Positions 12,263 through 24,389 of a stretch of 64,000 nucleotides of DNA are shown here, in pieces. The translations under genes and the position numbers were made by a program. Position 1 is the stretch's first letter. Each line of letters opens with the position of its first letter. The notes under the pieces are model-generated. The model did no database searches, was not told the origin of the DNA, and saw nothing but the letters and a program-made list of their open reading frames with translations. Source of the DNA: Euryodendron excelsum (taxonomy: Eukaryota > Streptophyta > Magnoliopsida > Ericales > Pentaphylacaceae); NCBI GenBank assembly GCA_033060915.1, contig CM065381.1:31909336-31973335 (forward strand), read 5' to 3'.

Positions 12263-13486
12263 CAAACATGTATCAGTTAGAGAACAAGAAAAATGCTACT
12301 AGCAACCGCAAAATCTTCAAAGCACCGAAATGTGGTAGTTGAAAGGCAAACACCAACAGGGCGAAAGTTAATAAAGAAGAACAAAAAGAAGAAGTCTTTA
12401 AAGAAAGTTAAACTTCCTGTTGAGGAATAAAACATTCAACCTGCTAGAGTACCAATAACACTTTCTGAGTATTTACAAGCTGAATTTTTCAAAGATGAAA
12501 GGACTGAAGAGAATGAACAAGTTTCTCAAAGCTACATGGTGGAAATTGAAGAGAGTGATACTCTGAATCAAGAAGCAGATGAACTAACCTTGCATTCTGG
12601 TCGACGTCTTCCATCACCCCAAAAGTAGCAGCAGAAAAAGTCCCCTTCTCCTTTAGAGTCATCAAAATCTGACTTACCCACAACTGAAAAGTAGGAGAGT
12701 CTCCTAAGATACATGCAAAGCCTTGTTCACGAAATGCACCAACTCCCGTTAAGTATAATGTCTTAGCACATCTTTAGTGTATTCTGGCTCTTTTGAGTAT
12801 TTACGATGCCTTATAATTATCAAAGAAGCTTAGAAAGGCATTAATTCAAGCTCTAATTAACCTTAATCTCTGTGTCGATGATGTCAATTTATTACCAATG
12901 AGAGAACTTTGTGCTGAATGTATGCCTTGCATCACTTTTTCTTATAGTGATTTACAGCTTGGGTCAGGGCATCATAATTGTCCTCTTTATGTTTCTGGGA
13001 CTATTGGATAGATACTTTGATTATCTGAATCATACTTGATTGTGGATCTGCAATAAATTTGTTTCATTTAAAGATACTGCAGTTGATAGGCATGTTAGTT
13101 CGCCCGTTGTCACCATCAAATTTGACAAAAGGCATTGGGCACTATTGAACTACAAATGCAATTTGATGAGTTGTATACATCGGCATTGTTTCATGTTATT
13201 GATGCTGATACATTATATAATGCTTTGTTAGGCTGTCCCTAGATTCATGTGAACAAAATTCTTCCCTCAACACTTTAAAATGTTTCAAGTTTGTGATACA
13301 AGAAAATGGTGAGCCAATTGAAAACAAGATCATTGCTGATTCTAACCCTTTTGGAATTGGGGGGGGGGGGGGTAAATTATGTTAATGCAAAGTTTTATAC
13401 AATCAAGTCTCCAACTTCTTCTTGTGCAAATAAGGTTAAAAAGGAAAGGAAAAAGGAAGATTTTGAGCCTGTAGCTTTACCGTCTT
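12263..13486 (+). pseudogene. aspartic protease region of element A (broken)
   Basis: The retroviral-type protease cleaves Gag-Pol. Recognisable pieces in order: 'YQRSLEKALIQAL' (about 12820), 'ITFSYSDLQLGSGHHNCPLY' (about 12930), the active-site motif DCGSAINL (13038-13061; catalytic D at 13038), 'ALFHVIDADTLYNALLG' (about 13180), and a C-terminal 'ADSNPFGIGG' with a run of 14 G (13359-13372) that shifts the frame. Pieces lie in different phases with several stops. The active-site triad is still DCG, so decay hit the surroundings rather than the catalytic turn. Confidence 0.75.
13359..13372 (+). repeat. homopolymer (G) run in the protease remnant
   Basis: Fourteen consecutive G where the family has a short Gly-rich turn. 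Probably slippage expansion in a dead copy, or a region prone to sequencing error. Confidence 0.85.
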
Positions 13487-14664
13487 AATTAAAAACCAAA
13501 AGTGTCCAAATCAAAGTGAACTCCTCAAAAAGAAGAGAAAGAAATTTTGCTTCCAATGTTTTTAAGACAAAATTTGTCTTGAAATGTATAGTAAAGGACC
13601 AACAACAATCAGAACAAGTGGCTATACTGTCTGGTCAAGATACTTCAGCTCAAGAGACAATGGCAACATTAAGTACAAGTTACACTTGTCCTCTCCGAAG
13701 AATAAATCAATCAATTCCAGAAAGTTTGGAAATTATGACCACATTTGAGGAAGATGAGAGTCATGATAGGCATGTTGTCTATTAGAAGAAGACATTGATG
13801 TTCACATCACCATCTTCAGTTGGTCCATCAAAATTGAAGCCAAGTAGAAGAAGTTTTTCTCTAAAAAAGAAAACATGAATGTCATTGTTCGTCAAGAAAA
13901 CAACATGCTCAAAGATGTTTTTTCTAAACCTTCAGTTTTCATAGACCAAGAGAAGGCAATGTTTGCGGGTGATAATGATGAAATCAAGTTGTGAGTTTCA
14001 GTCTTTGAAAGGCTTCAAAGGTTTTCAAGTTCTAAGCCTCTGAAGTCCAAAAAGAACAAGAAGTGGAAACTGAAAAAGAAAATGCAGACATATGTCAAGC
14101 CAAATGTCATTATGAAGGTTGACAAAGAAAGTAAAGTTGATAAAAATATAGAGGATATTGCACAAGTTAATTGTGTATCTTTTGAAGAAAATATGCCAAA
14201 AGACTCCTCTAGTAAAAAATAGGATGTCCATCCTGTACAAAATGATCTGCCAGAGAATCAACATGTCAATAAAAATACTATAGAAGTGGAAGAGATTGGT
14301 ATCTTCTCTACAATTAGTATTTAAATTGAACCTAATCCAAGAAAGGATACAAGTAGCCTAATTGAAGAAGAAAAGTCATCAATCAATTCTCTACTCCAAT
14401 TGTGGAATTGTATAAACTCTTGGGAGATTAGAAAGGAAGAAATTCGAGATGTTGGATATACTTCAGATACTGAGATTGTAAAGTACTCTCGAAATTGGGT
14501 AAGATTTCAAAGTTATGCACAAGGGCTTACAAGATACCAGACAGATGATGATTAGTGGTTCTGACCTGGTAGACATCCTAAAATATGGAATTTCTTCAAT
14601 CTTGATGAAGATGATTTTCTGTACAATCTTAGAAGTCCATGCACTAACTCTTTTGTACGGACAT
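13487..14664 (+). pseudogene. protease-RT linker of element A, left part
   Basis: Broken coding sequence rich in Lys, Ser, Glu and Asp, with many stops. The frame includes 'VEEIGIFSTISI' and ends at 14664 in 'FVRTYE', where a reverse-oriented LTR is inserted. It resumes at 19893 as 'DEESVGSDHYCY'. This acidic spacer lies between protease and RT in Tat-type polyproteins. No catalytic motif. Confidence 0.6.
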
Positions 14665-14669
14665 ATGAA
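14665..14669. repeat. target site duplication, left copy (atgaa)
   Basis: Pairs with atgat at 19893-19897 on the other side of the solo LTR. One mismatch, as expected for an old insertion. Confidence 0.7.
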
Positions 14670-15199
14670 TGTCGCGCCCAGATTTTTCGCACTCGAGGAA
14701 TACTCACCCAAGCGGGAAAAATGTTGTACTCTCTCGTTAGAACTCACCTTCCTAGAAGAATGAGTGCGACTAGGTTTGAATTGAAAAATTGATTTGAATA
14801 AAGGGCTTTTGAAAACAATTTGGAGTCGCCACCTAACTTGATTAAGGTGAGTTAGGTCACCTAAAAACTAAGCATAATCCGAAGACTACACTTAGGGCTT
14901 TGGAAAACGATTTGAAAATATCTCCTCAAGAGAGGGTTTTTAGGAAAACAGGTTGTTTGGCAACCTTTGAAAAATATTTAGCCCTTTTTTAGAAAAAGTA
15001 ACTCCTCTTGGTCTTTGAAAACAGTGATTCTAGGTTCGGAGGTTGGTTACGTGTAGGGAAGACGCGCTAAGCTATCACCCTACCCCACCCTTTCGGTACC
15101 TACATGTCAATCTACCCTAGATTCACCTATGAGAGTCTTCGACTAACTATGGTTCAACCCTATTCACTTTGACAAACAACGTTTAGAAAAACATGATGC

Positions 15200-17580
15200 A
15201 TGATATGCAAGTGCAATAGAAAAGAATTGAAAAATAGATTTGAAAAGAGATTGATTTGAAATTGATTTGATTTGAAAATAGATTTGAAGAGATGGAATTG
15301 AAATTAGAAAGTTTGAAAATTTGGAAATAGAAATTTGAAAATAGACATTTTGAAATTGAAATTTGAGATTTGAAAAGATTTTGAAAACCACACCCATGAG
15401 GGTGGAATTGAAAGTTTGAAAAGTATTGTGACAGCACCTATGAAGGTTGCCTACGTATCCCTTTGGGGGAATCAGGTCAGTCGTAGTTCGGACAAGAGTC
15501 CGATTGAAAATAGAAAGTTGGATTGGAAGAAAGAACTTGAATTGGAAATTGAATTTGATTTGAAATTAGGAGAGGAGATTGGAATTGGAATTGAGAGGAT
15601 TGGACTTGCTTTGGAAAGATTGATTTGGACTTGTTTTGGAAAAGAGAATGTTTAAGAAAACCTAGACTTAGGAAAGAGAAGAGACTTAGGAAAGATTTGA
15701 CTTGACTTGAAAGGTTTAGGAAATTAGGAAAGACTGGATTTAGAAAATGTTCAAATTAGGGAAGTTTCAAATTAGGAAAGTTCTGAATTAGGAAAGTTTT
15801 ATTTTTGAAAAGTTTTGAAATTAGGAAAATTTGAAATTTAAGAAAGCTTGGAAATTGGAAAGTTTTGAAAATTGGAAAATTTGGAATTTAGAAATGTTTT
15901 GAATTAGGAAAAGTTTAGCTTAAGAAAAGACTTAGAATTTAGAAAGTTTCAAGTTAAGAAAGTTTTGAATTTTGGAATGTTTTGAAAAAGGGAAGTTTTG
16001 AAAGTGGAAAAGTTTAGAAAACAAGGAAGTTTTGAAAATAAGAAAGTTTCGTTTTGGGTAAGGTTTGAAAAAGGAAAGTTTTAAGTTTAGGAAATGTTTG
16101 AATTAAGAAAGTTTTGAGTTTAGAAAAGCCTTAGATTTAGAAAGATTTTGAAGTTTTGGAAAGTTTAAAATTTAGAAAGTTTGGAAGTTTAGAAAGATTT
16201 AACTTGAGAAAGTTTCAAATTTAGAAAGTTTTGAATTTGGAAAGATTTGAAATTTAGAAAGTTTAAGATTTAGAAAGTTTTAGAATTTTAGAAAATCTTG
16301 AGATTAGGAAAGATTTGAGTTTAGGAAGAGTTTGAAAACTTAGGTTTGAAAAGTTAAGATTTGAAAAGAGGGTAGAATTAGGAAAGGGTTGAATTAGGAA
16401 AGATTTGAATTTTGAAATTTAAGGAAAGATTTAAGGTTTAGGTTTAAGAAACTTATGATTTAGGAAAGTGGAGGATTAGGAAGGATTTGAATTAGGAAAG
16501 ATTTGGATTTGGAAGGGATTGGATTTGGTTTCTAAAAGAAAAGATTTGATTTTGTTTCCAAAAACGGAGGACCGGAACTAGTTTCCTAAACGAGGAGATT
16601 TGATTCAGTTTCCTAAAGGGAAGATAGGATTTTGCAAGGATTTGGAAAGGGAGACTCTAGAAACCCTAGGTTTGAAAAATTATAGTTTTGACGTAGAAAA
16701 GAGGTTTTGGAAACATGTATAGTTTGGATATGAAAACAAGAGATTTTGGAAACCTAGGATTGGGGCAAAGTTTGAAAACCATGTTTTTGAAAAGAAAATT
16801 AGGGTTTCCTAATTGTGGGTTCTAGGGCTTGATTTGGGGCTCTAAGGAAAGAGTTTTTTAGAAAGTGTGTTTTTAGAAACGAAGGTTTTCTAGAAGGGAA
16901 TCCTAGGAAGGAGTTTTTGGAATGTGTGTTTGAAGATGGAGTTTTTAGAAAAGGATTTTAAAGAGAAGGAGTTTTGGAAAGTGTGTTTTTGGAAACGTAG
17001 ATTTTAGAAGGAAAATCCTAGAGGGGAAATTTCTAGAAGGAAGATTTTGGAAAGATAGTTTTTTAGAAAGGTTTTTGGAGAGAGTTTTTAGGAAGGTGAA
17101 TCTAGGGAGTGCTTTTTAAAAAAGCGAATTTTGAGGAAAGGATTTTAGAGAGGAGTTGAAAAAGAGAGTTTTGAAAAATAGATTTTGGAAGGGAGTTTTT
17201 GAAAACAATTTTGAAAAGGAGAGTTTTAGGAAAGTATGTTGAAAAAGTGATTTTTAGGAAGAGATTTTTGAAGAGAGAGTTTTTTGAAAAATATGAAAAC
17301 GTCTCACTTTCCTAAAGCGATTCTAGCCATAAGAAGGCTAGAACCATTTTAAGAAAGAGGTTTTGAAAACAAGGTTCGAAAATATAGACCAAAAGGTCAC
17401 TTTTAATATAACACTTTCCTAAAGCAACCCTAGTCATGGAAAGGCTAGAATCACCTTAGGATTGTGGTTTTGAAAACAAATTTTGAAAAAAGAGATTTTG
17501 ATGCAATTTTGAAAACAAGTTTGAAAACGATTTGAAAAACAACTTTGAAAACGATTTTTGGAAGATGCAAGACTATGATA
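15200..17580 (-). repeat. purine-rich cryptic repeat in R-U5 of the minus solo LTR
   Basis: More than 2 kb of variations on 'aggaaagtttgaattt', spaced roughly 15-25 bp, with very few C on the plus strand (few G in LTR orientation). Not coding. The same module appears in the other O LTRs (34340-35800, 51960-53600 and 62640-64000). Confidence 0.8.
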
Positions 17581-18173
17581 TGCACAATGTAATTTGGGGT
17601 CGTGAACATACAAGGCTAAGGCTTCACCACATAATCAAGTGGGCCGGACCCACGTGGTCTCTGGTTAGACTAGAAGAAAGCCCCCGACACGGTGACTCTC
17701 CAACAGTCTAATCCTAGACATGGACCGAGAGTCCCCTTGTTTCAAGCATGCAAAGAAAGGGGGGGAAAGAGATGGGGGACTAAAATAGAGAAAACCCAAG
17801 TGGGTCGGAGAGAGAAGAGAGAGGGGGGGAAGTGCAGAAAATTAAATAGGGAGCCTACCTTGTATCTTGTTTATTTTGCGCGCCGTGCGGTCTTCGGTCT
17901 TCGGTCTTTGTCTTGATCTTTACCTTCAGTCTTCAAGAGTTGTCTTCAAGCTTTGAATGACAGCTCTTCAAGTCTTCAAAGGACGGTTGAAGGCTAGTGT
18001 ATGAGTGTATGAGAGAGTGTATGAGCGTATAGGAGGCTAGGGTTTGTGTATAGTGGCTAGGGTTTGGAAAACCTAAGGAGGCTAGGGTTTAGGAGGTGCT
18101 CGAGCTCTGTATATCGAAATATAGGATTCTTAAGTTAAGTTTGCAGACCCTTTTCACGTTGAATGAGGCTCTG

Positions 18174-18181
18174 TATTTATA
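18174..18181 (-). promoter_or_regulatory. TATA box of the minus solo LTR
   Basis: TATTTATA on plus (TATAAATA in LTR orientation), with GGCGCC dyads at 18199-18258 upstream of it and telo-box-like AAACCCTA motifs downstream (18010-18095). Same arrangement as the other O LTRs. Confidence 0.65.
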
Positions 18182-18594
18182 GAAGGAGGACAAACCTAGC
18201 GCCTGTTGCAGTGGCGCCAGGGCAAACTTTACACTAGCGCCACTAGTAGTGGCGCCAGCCAATTAGGAAAGATTTAAGGTCGGCAAGCAACGTATCTTTG
18301 ACTAGATTTGGGCGCCTGTACTAGTGACTACCATGTAAATTTTAGCCTGGCTTCACTAGGAGTGACTCCGGAAAGTCCGGGAATGATTTGGAGGAGCCGG
18401 GAATGACCCGGAAGGCCGGAAGGGAGCAGGAACACTTAAAATAATGTCCTGGAGGTATTTGACTTGAAAAATAAAGATAAGATATGTCGGAAAGGTCGAC
18501 CGAGCCTTTAGGGGCAAAACAGTCAACCTGACCGGAAAACTGCCGGGGCGAACTCGGATTGTCCCGGAAAAAGACTTGGAATCTGGAAACATTA

Positions 18595-18990
18595 TTTAGA
18601 ATGTTCCCAGAGGTTGCTGGTTTGATTCCCAGAGTCGGCGTGGTCAGAAAAGGAGACCGGCCCACTAGGGGTAAAACGGTCATTTTGTACTGGGTTTGCC
18701 GAAACTGACTCAGAATGGTCCAGAAAGGTAAAGGAAGGTTGAGAATACTAAAAAAATATTCTCTAGACATTACCGGTTTGATACTCAAAGCCAGTATGGT
18801 CGAAGAAGGAGACCGGCCCTCTAGGGGCAAAACGGTCATTTTGTACCGGGTTGGCCGGAACTGACTCGGAATGATCCGGAAAGATAAGGAAAGTTGAGAA
18901 TACTACAAGAAGCATTCTCGGGAGGTTACCGGTTTGATACCCAGAGCCGGTGTGGTTCCCGGGGCATTCGGATGCCTAGGGGCAAAATGG
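18595..18990 (-). repeat. 157-bp tandem repeats in U3
   Basis: About three units, each with 'gaccggccc', 'ggtaaaacggtcattttgta', 'gaaactgactcagaatg' and 'ggtttgatacccagagc'. The same unit occurs in the other O LTRs. The frame at 18342-18839 is the translation of these repeats and not a gene. Confidence 0.75.
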
Positions 18991-19079
18991 TCATCTTGAC
19001 CGGAAACTCTCGAAAAAGGTCTTAAGGGTAGTCTGGTCATTTTTCACCGAAGTGAGCTAACAAACACGGGTGTTGACCT

Positions 19080-19700
19080 AGGTTTTGAGTGTTTCCGCCA
19101 CTCTAACGGTGTGAGTATTTCCGCTACTCGGACGGGGTTGATGATTTGTGAGTATTTCTGCTACTCGGATAGGGTTGAGTATTTCCGCTACTTGGACGGT
19201 GTTGATGATTTGGGAGTATTTCCGCTACTCGGACGGGGTTGATGATTTGTGAGTATTTCCACTACTCGGACGGCTTTGTGAGTATTTCCGCTACTCTAAC
19301 GGTTCTGTGAGTATTTCCGCTACTCTAACGGTTTTGTGAGTATTTCCACTACTCTAACGGTTTTATGAGTAGTTTTGCTACTCGGACCGTCTTGAGGAAT
19401 AAACTGTCTCGACAGAGGGATTGAAAAGGGGTCTTATCGTCTCCGAAAAGGCGTGCCTGGATTGGAACCGTCTCGAGGAATAAACTGTCTCGAGAGAGGG
19501 ATTGGAAAAGGGTTTTACCGTCTCCGAGGAGACGTGCCTGGATTTTGAGTGTTTCTGCCACTCTGACAGTTTTGTGAGTATTTCCGCTACTCTAACGGTT
19601 CTGTGAGTATTTCCGCTACTCTAACGGTTTTATGAGTAGTTTTGCTACTCGGATCGTCTCGAGGAATAAACTATCTCGAGAGAGGGATTGGAAAGGGGAA
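19080..19700 (-). repeat. 'gagtatttccgctactc' repeats and 81-bp units in U3
   Basis: 19080-19380 holds about nine copies of 'gagtatttccgctactc' plus 'ggacgg' or 'taacgg', spaced about 30-50 bp. 19380-19700 holds two to three 81-bp-type units with 'ctgtctcgagagagggattg' and the dyad CGTCTCCGAGGAGACG (19519-19534). Confidence 0.75.
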
Positions 19701-19892
19701 TAAGAACGGACAATGCCCCTAAGGGCATTTTGGTCATTTTGCCTCTATTTGGGCCTAACAGGCTCGCGGAGCGATGGAAAGACGGAATTTGGAACTAGAG
19801 AATTGGATTCGATAGGAATATGCCCAAAATGACTTAAAAACAAGTCTGGACGGAGTGTAGACTGCTGAGCGGTCAAAAATGGGGTGCTTACA

Positions 19893-21040
19893 ATGATGAG
19901 GAGAGTGTAGGTAGTGACCACTATTGCTACAATAACATCATATCATGTGATGAAAATCTGGAAGAGACTATACAAGTTAATTATGTTTCCATTGAGGAGC
20001 ACCAATCAATAGACTCTTCTACTCAAGAGAAAGACAACAATTCAATAGATGTAGATTCTCCTGAATTTATTAACATAATTCAACCTACACCCTCTCAGAT
20101 AGAAGATGGTGGCCAAGCCACTGTTGATGAACTCAACGAAATCAACTTCGAAACTGTTGAAGATCCTAAGCTTATATTTGTCAGTTCTCTTCTCTCTGAA
20201 GAAGAATTAACTACCTATCGAAGTCTTCTTTGGGAGTACCGAGATGTATTTGCTTAAGGATATCAATAAATACCAAGATTAGATCCTAAAGTTGTAGTCC
20301 ATCGATTATCCTTCTCAAAAGAAAAACGCACCATTAAGCAAGGTCAACATCATTTTTTAGCAGAGCTAATGGTGCAAATGAAAGATGAAGTTGAAAAATT
20401 GATAATTGCTGGTTTTATCCGAGAAATTCAATATCTGACTTGGCTCACAAATATTATGCCAGTCAAAAAGAAAAGTGGACAAGTTCGTACCTGTATAGAT
20501 TTTAGAGATTTAAACGACGCATGTCTGAAAAGATGAATTCTCACTCCCAATTACCGAGTTGTTAGTGGATGTAACCATTGGATTCGGTGCTTTATCCTTT
20601 ATGGATGGATTTTTAGGATACAATCAAATAAAAATGGCACTTAAAGATGAAGAGCTTACTGCCTTTCGCACTCCAAAGGGGATATTTTGTTATACAATAA
20701 TGCCTTTTGGGTTAAAAAATATAGGAGCCACTTATCAGCGAACCATGACAATTGTCTTCAATGACATGCTCCACAATATGCTTGAATGTTATATGGATGA
20801 TTTGGTTGTTAAAACCAGGAAAAGAGCTCAACATCTGAATGATTTGAGAAGAGTTTTTGAAAGACTTCAAAAATATCAACTCAAAATGAACCCTTTAAAC
20901 TGTGCATTTGGGGTAATATCAGGAAAATTCCTTAGTTTTGTTATCAAACACCGAGGAATTGAAATTGATCCCACAAAAATCAAACCAATTTTGAAAATGC
21001 CTCCTCCTCATAATTTATGCCAATTACGTGGGCTTCGAGG
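19893..21040 (+). pseudogene. pol: reverse transcriptase of element A (broken)
   Basis: Resumes the polyprotein after the solo LTR. The linker ends in 'LLWEYRDVFA' (about 20225), then 'PVKKKSGQVRTCIDFRDLND' (about 20460), a frameshift near 20540, 'SFMDGFLGYNQIKMAL' (about 20598), 'MPFGLKNIGATYQR' (about 20701) and the catalytic YMDD (20790-20801) in 'LECYMDDLVVKT'. These are the ordered RT motifs of Ty3/gypsy and match the Tat lineage closely. RT copies the RNA to DNA. Stops at about 20256 and 20268 and the frameshift show it is dead, although the catalytic Asp pair is intact. Confidence 0.92.
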
Positions 21041-21634
21041 ATGATTGGCTTAGTAAGAAGGTTCATCTCAAATTTATTAGGACAGTATCAACCATTTACC
21101 ATATGGATGAAAAAAGATATTCCTTTTGTATGGGAACAAAATTGTCAAAATGCTTTTAATAGTATTAAAGAATATTTTACAAAGCCTCCAATTTTAATGG
21201 CTCCAATCAAAGGACGAGCATTAATTTTGTACATTGCAGCTCTTGAATGCTTTTTGGGGGCATTGCTTGCCCAAAATAATGATGAAAAGAAAGAAAATGC
21301 TTTGTACTACATCAATCATACACTCATTGGGGCAGAACACAATTATTCTCCCATTGAGAAAGTTTGCTTAGCATTAATCTTTGATGTCCAAAAACTGAGG
21401 CATTATTTGCTTGCGTATCCTGTTAGATTAATTTCAAGAGCTACTCCATTGAAATATTTGATGTCTAAACCATTCTTGTCTGGTCGACTAGCCAAGTGGT
21501 CCTTTCTATTAACAAAGTTTGACATCAATTTTGTGCCTCAAAAAGCAATAAAAGGTCAAGCACTTGCTGATTTTGTCGCAGCACATCTAGTGCCCAATAA
21601 CATGCAATTACTAGATGATTTTCCTAATTAAGAA
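21041..21634 (+). pseudogene. pol: RNase H (gypsy type) and connection domain of element A
   Basis: The frame 21017-21631 follows RT after a small phase change. It shows the tether motif 'FVWEQNCQNAFNSIKEYF' (about 21126), 'PILMAPIKGRALILYIA' (about 21190), 'ALYYINHTLIGAEHNYSPIEK' type sequence (about 21301) and 'ALADFVAAH' (about 21560). This is the RNase H normally fused to gypsy RT, which removes the RNA template. In Tat elements it is degenerate and followed by a second RNase H, as seen here. Confidence 0.88.
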
Positions 21635-22190
21635 GTGTTGACAGTTGAAGTTTCATCATGGCAATTGTTCTTTGATGGGGCATTAAGAAGGAAGGGAGTA
21701 GGGGCAAGCATTGTTTTCGTGACTCCTTTTAAGGGTTTAATTCCATATTCATTCTCTCTTTTGGCATTATGTTCCAATAATGTGGCAGAATACGAAGCCC
21801 TAATCATTGGCCTAGAAGTACTAAAAATGCAAATTGACTTTTTACAAGTGTATGGTGATTCTCAATTAATTATCAAATAATTAAACCGCAAGTATGAAGT
21901 TAGAAATGAGAATTTGATATCTTATCACCAAAGAGCTAAATATCTAGTTTCTCAATTTCAAGAGATTCATATTGATCATGTGCCTAGATCATAAAATGAT
22001 AAAGCCGATGTATTGGCTAATTTGGTAGTATCTTTAACTTTACCCGAACAAAGGAATATACAAATCGTAGTCGGGGAACATCATTTGCTACCTCAACATT
22101 CAATCGCATTGATGAAGCAGAAACTACAAATGCGGTAAATGTTTGTGAAATTGAAGAAAATCCAGATTGGCGTCAACCATTAATTGATTG
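21635..22190 (+). pseudogene. pol: second, archaeal-like RNase H of element A
   Basis: 'WQLFFDGALRRKGVGA' (about 21659) with the first catalytic Asp, 'NNVAEYEALIIGL' (about 21777) with the Glu, 'VYGDSQLIIK' (about 21850) with the second Asp, then after a stop 'NDKADVLANL' (about 21996) with the fourth acidic residue. This is the plant-type RNase H that Tat-lineage elements acquired besides their own, so it assigns element A to that lineage. Stops at 21878 and about 21991, plus a frameshift after 22030, inactivate it. Confidence 0.88.
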
Positions 22191-23415
22191 TTTCTTACAT
22201 GGAAGATTACCAATTGACCCAAAGAAAAGAGTTGATCTATGACAACGAGCTCTACAATTTGCATATCTGAATGACACCTTGTATAAAAGGTCTTTCGAAG
22301 GAATCCTCTTAAGGTGTTTATCAAAAGAAGAAGTTGTTCAAACCCTTCATGAAACTCATAGTGGAACCTATGGTGCACATCAAGCTAGCCCCAAACTCGC
22401 TAGGCAATTAAAAAGGTTAGGTTACTATTGGCTAACCATCGTTCAAGATTCAATAAAGTTTGCCAAAACATGCAAAGTGTGCCAGCTTTATAGAGATTTC
22501 ATACATCAACCTCCACAACCACTTTATCCTTCTATATTATCTTGGCCCTTTGAAACTTGGGGTCTTGAAGTTATGGGTCCTTTTAAACCCCCATCTTCAT
22601 GTTCTCACCAATATATATTGGCCGGGATTGACTATTTTTCAAAATGGGCTAAAACAATACCACTAAAGGAAGTAAGGACTATTGATGTTGCAAATTTCAT
22701 TAGGAATCATATAATGTATCGTTATGGAATTCCTTTGAAAATCATTTCAGATAATGCCCTCTACTTCAAAAGTGCAATAATCACAAAGTTGACTGAAAAA
22801 TTCAAGTTTTGATATGGACGTTCTGCAAGTTACAATCCATTTTCAAATGGTCAAACAGAAGCTTTTAACAAAGTGCTCAGTAAAATCCTTAAAAAGATGG
22901 TCACAAAGAATAAAAGAGAGTAGCCTAAATATCTTCCTGAAGCTTTATGGGCATACGGAACAACCGTGCGAACATCTACTGGTTGCACACCATACAACCT
23001 TGTTTATGGTTCAAAGGCTGTACTTCTATTGGAAGTGCAATTACCATCCCTCATAATAGCTACTCAGCTCACAAATCCAGATGATAATGCTAAAATAAGA
23101 TTAGCAAAGCTTGAGGCACTTGACAAGAGAAGGCTTAATGCCCAGCAAAGACTTGAAATCTACCAACCCTAAGTGGCCGGTTCTTTTACCAAGAATGTCA
23201 AATACCGATCTTTTTTGGTGGGTGATTTGGTTTTGACAGTAAAATGGCCAGTTGTCATTATAAGAAGATTGAAAAGAAAATTTGAAGCAAAATAGGGAGG
23301 GCCATATGTTATCATTAAATTTTTTCCCAAAGAAGCATATGAACTTTCCAATTCAGAAGGCAAATGCATTTATTCCTGTGTTAACGAGAAATTCATTAAG
23401 AAGTTCTATGCTTAA
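22191..23415 (+). pseudogene. pol: integrase of element A (broken, first catalytic Asp replaced)
   Basis: The frame 22279-22812 carries the HHCC zinc region ('HETHSGTYGAHQ' and 'CKVCQ') and the start of the core. The first catalytic position, normally Asp in 'WGLDVVGP' of this family, reads Glu in 'WGLEVMGP' (22558-22581). The second Asp is present in 'ISDNALYF' (22750), and the Glu in 'NGQTEAF' (about 22847) follows a stop at 22810. The C-terminal part continues in the frame 22966-23172 and then to 'EKFIKKFYA' with a stop at about 23413. Integrase joins the cDNA to the host chromosome. Several stops and frameshifts. Confidence 0.9.
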
Positions 23416-23592
23416 GTGAAGAGAAGAAGCTCCTTGTCGCATAAGCCTAAATTGCATGGTGCTTCTTAAGCTCCTTGTCGCACGAGCCTTAACTGTATTA
23501 TGCTTCTCATGCTCCTCATTGCATGAGCCAAAACTGCATAATACTCCTGCTTCACAAAAGTTTAAACTATGAAGGGCTGCAAAAAAAAATTT
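23416..23592 (+). other. post-pol spacer of element A
   Basis: Three imperfect copies of a ~55-bp unit ('ctccttgtcgcacgagcc', 'ttaactgtattatgcttct') directly after the integrase stop. No coding signal. Confidence 0.55.
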
Positions 23593-24240
23593 CTTTGAAC
23601 TATATTTTGACTTGATTCCAATCCAGACTTTGTTCCCGATTAGGATATGTAAGCAGGTTGGAATTTTTATTTTAAGTTCAGTTATTATTTCAAAAAAAAA
23701 AAAATTACAAGGTGAACTACATTTTGACCAGATTCCAATTTGGATTTTGTTCCCAATTAGGATATGTAGGCAGCTTGGAATTTTTATTTCAACTTCAGTC
23801 ATTATTTAAAGAAAATTTTTTTTTAAAGTGAATTACATTTTGATTTGATTCCAATTCGGACTTTGTTTCCGACGTGGATATGTAGGCAGCTTGAAATTTT
23901 TATTTCAAGTTCAGTCATTATTTCAAAAACAATTTCCAAATTAAACTATATTTTGACTTCATTCTAATCCTGACTTGTTGCCAATTCGAATATGTAGGCA
24001 GCTTAGAATTTTATTTCAAGTTTAGTCATTCTTTTAAAAAAAAAATTATTTTCAAATTGAGCTATATTTTGACTTGCTTCCAATCTAGATTTTGTTCCCG
24101 ATTCGGATATTTAAGCAGCTTGAAATTTTTATTTTAAGTTCAATCACTCATTTTCAAAAGATAAAAATAATATATTTTTCAAAACTGAACTACATAAGGC
24201 TTGATCTCGTCAAAAGTACGTAGGCAATCTAGTAGCTAAA
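23593..24240 (+). repeat. 116-bp tandem repeat, six units, in the 3' untranslated region of A
   Basis: Units hold 'gaactatattttgacttgat', a 'tccaattcggac' type segment, then 'gatatgtaggcagcttg' and 'ttcaagttcagtcattattt'. The gatatgtaggcag cores fall at about 23644, 23761, 23877, 23989, 24106 and (diverged) 24215. Each unit is a copy of the box found twice in A's own LTR and once in every O LTR. Confidence 0.85.
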
Positions 24241-24389
24241 CAAGATACCGTTCAAAACATTATTGTTTTGTCAATGATGTTCCAAATTGTGAAATTGATG
24301 AAATTCTCACATTCCAAGTCAACATTAAATAAAATGGAATAACTAAACTAGTCAAAATAGAGGTTCAAATAAACATGAGTTAAAAAAAA

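Larger units (their letters stand above)
14670..19892 (-). mobile_element. family O solo LTR, minus orientation (5.2 kb)
   Basis: On the plus strand it runs from TGTCGCGCCC to GGGGTGCTTACA, the reverse complement of the TGTAAGCACCCC...GGCGCGACA ends of the other O LTRs. Flanks are atgaa (14665-14669) and atgat (19893-19897), a 5-bp target duplication with one change. The coding sequence of A continues across it, so this is a solo LTR left by LTR-LTR recombination. In LTR orientation: U3 (19892 to about 18150) with the 81-bp repeats, 157-bp repeats and GGCGCC dyads; TATA at 18181-18174; then a long R-U5 with telo-box-like motifs, about 2 kb of G-poor repeats (15500-17580), the GTAGGCAACC box (15443-15490) and a primer-site-like GGAGTCGCCA at 14822. 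Confidence 0.9.

Noticed and set aside
18342..18839. 165-residue minus-strand frame; related 113-residue frames at 50545, 59706 and 61264
   Set aside because: All lie in the 157-bp U3 repeats and adjoining U3 of O LTRs. Their similarity to one another reflects shared LTR DNA and not a protein family.
20559..21044. YMDD reverse transcriptase considered as an endogenous pararetrovirus
   Set aside because: Dual RNase H, integrase with HHCC and DDE-type core, flanking LTRs, primer site and polypurine tract all identify a Ty3/gypsy element.
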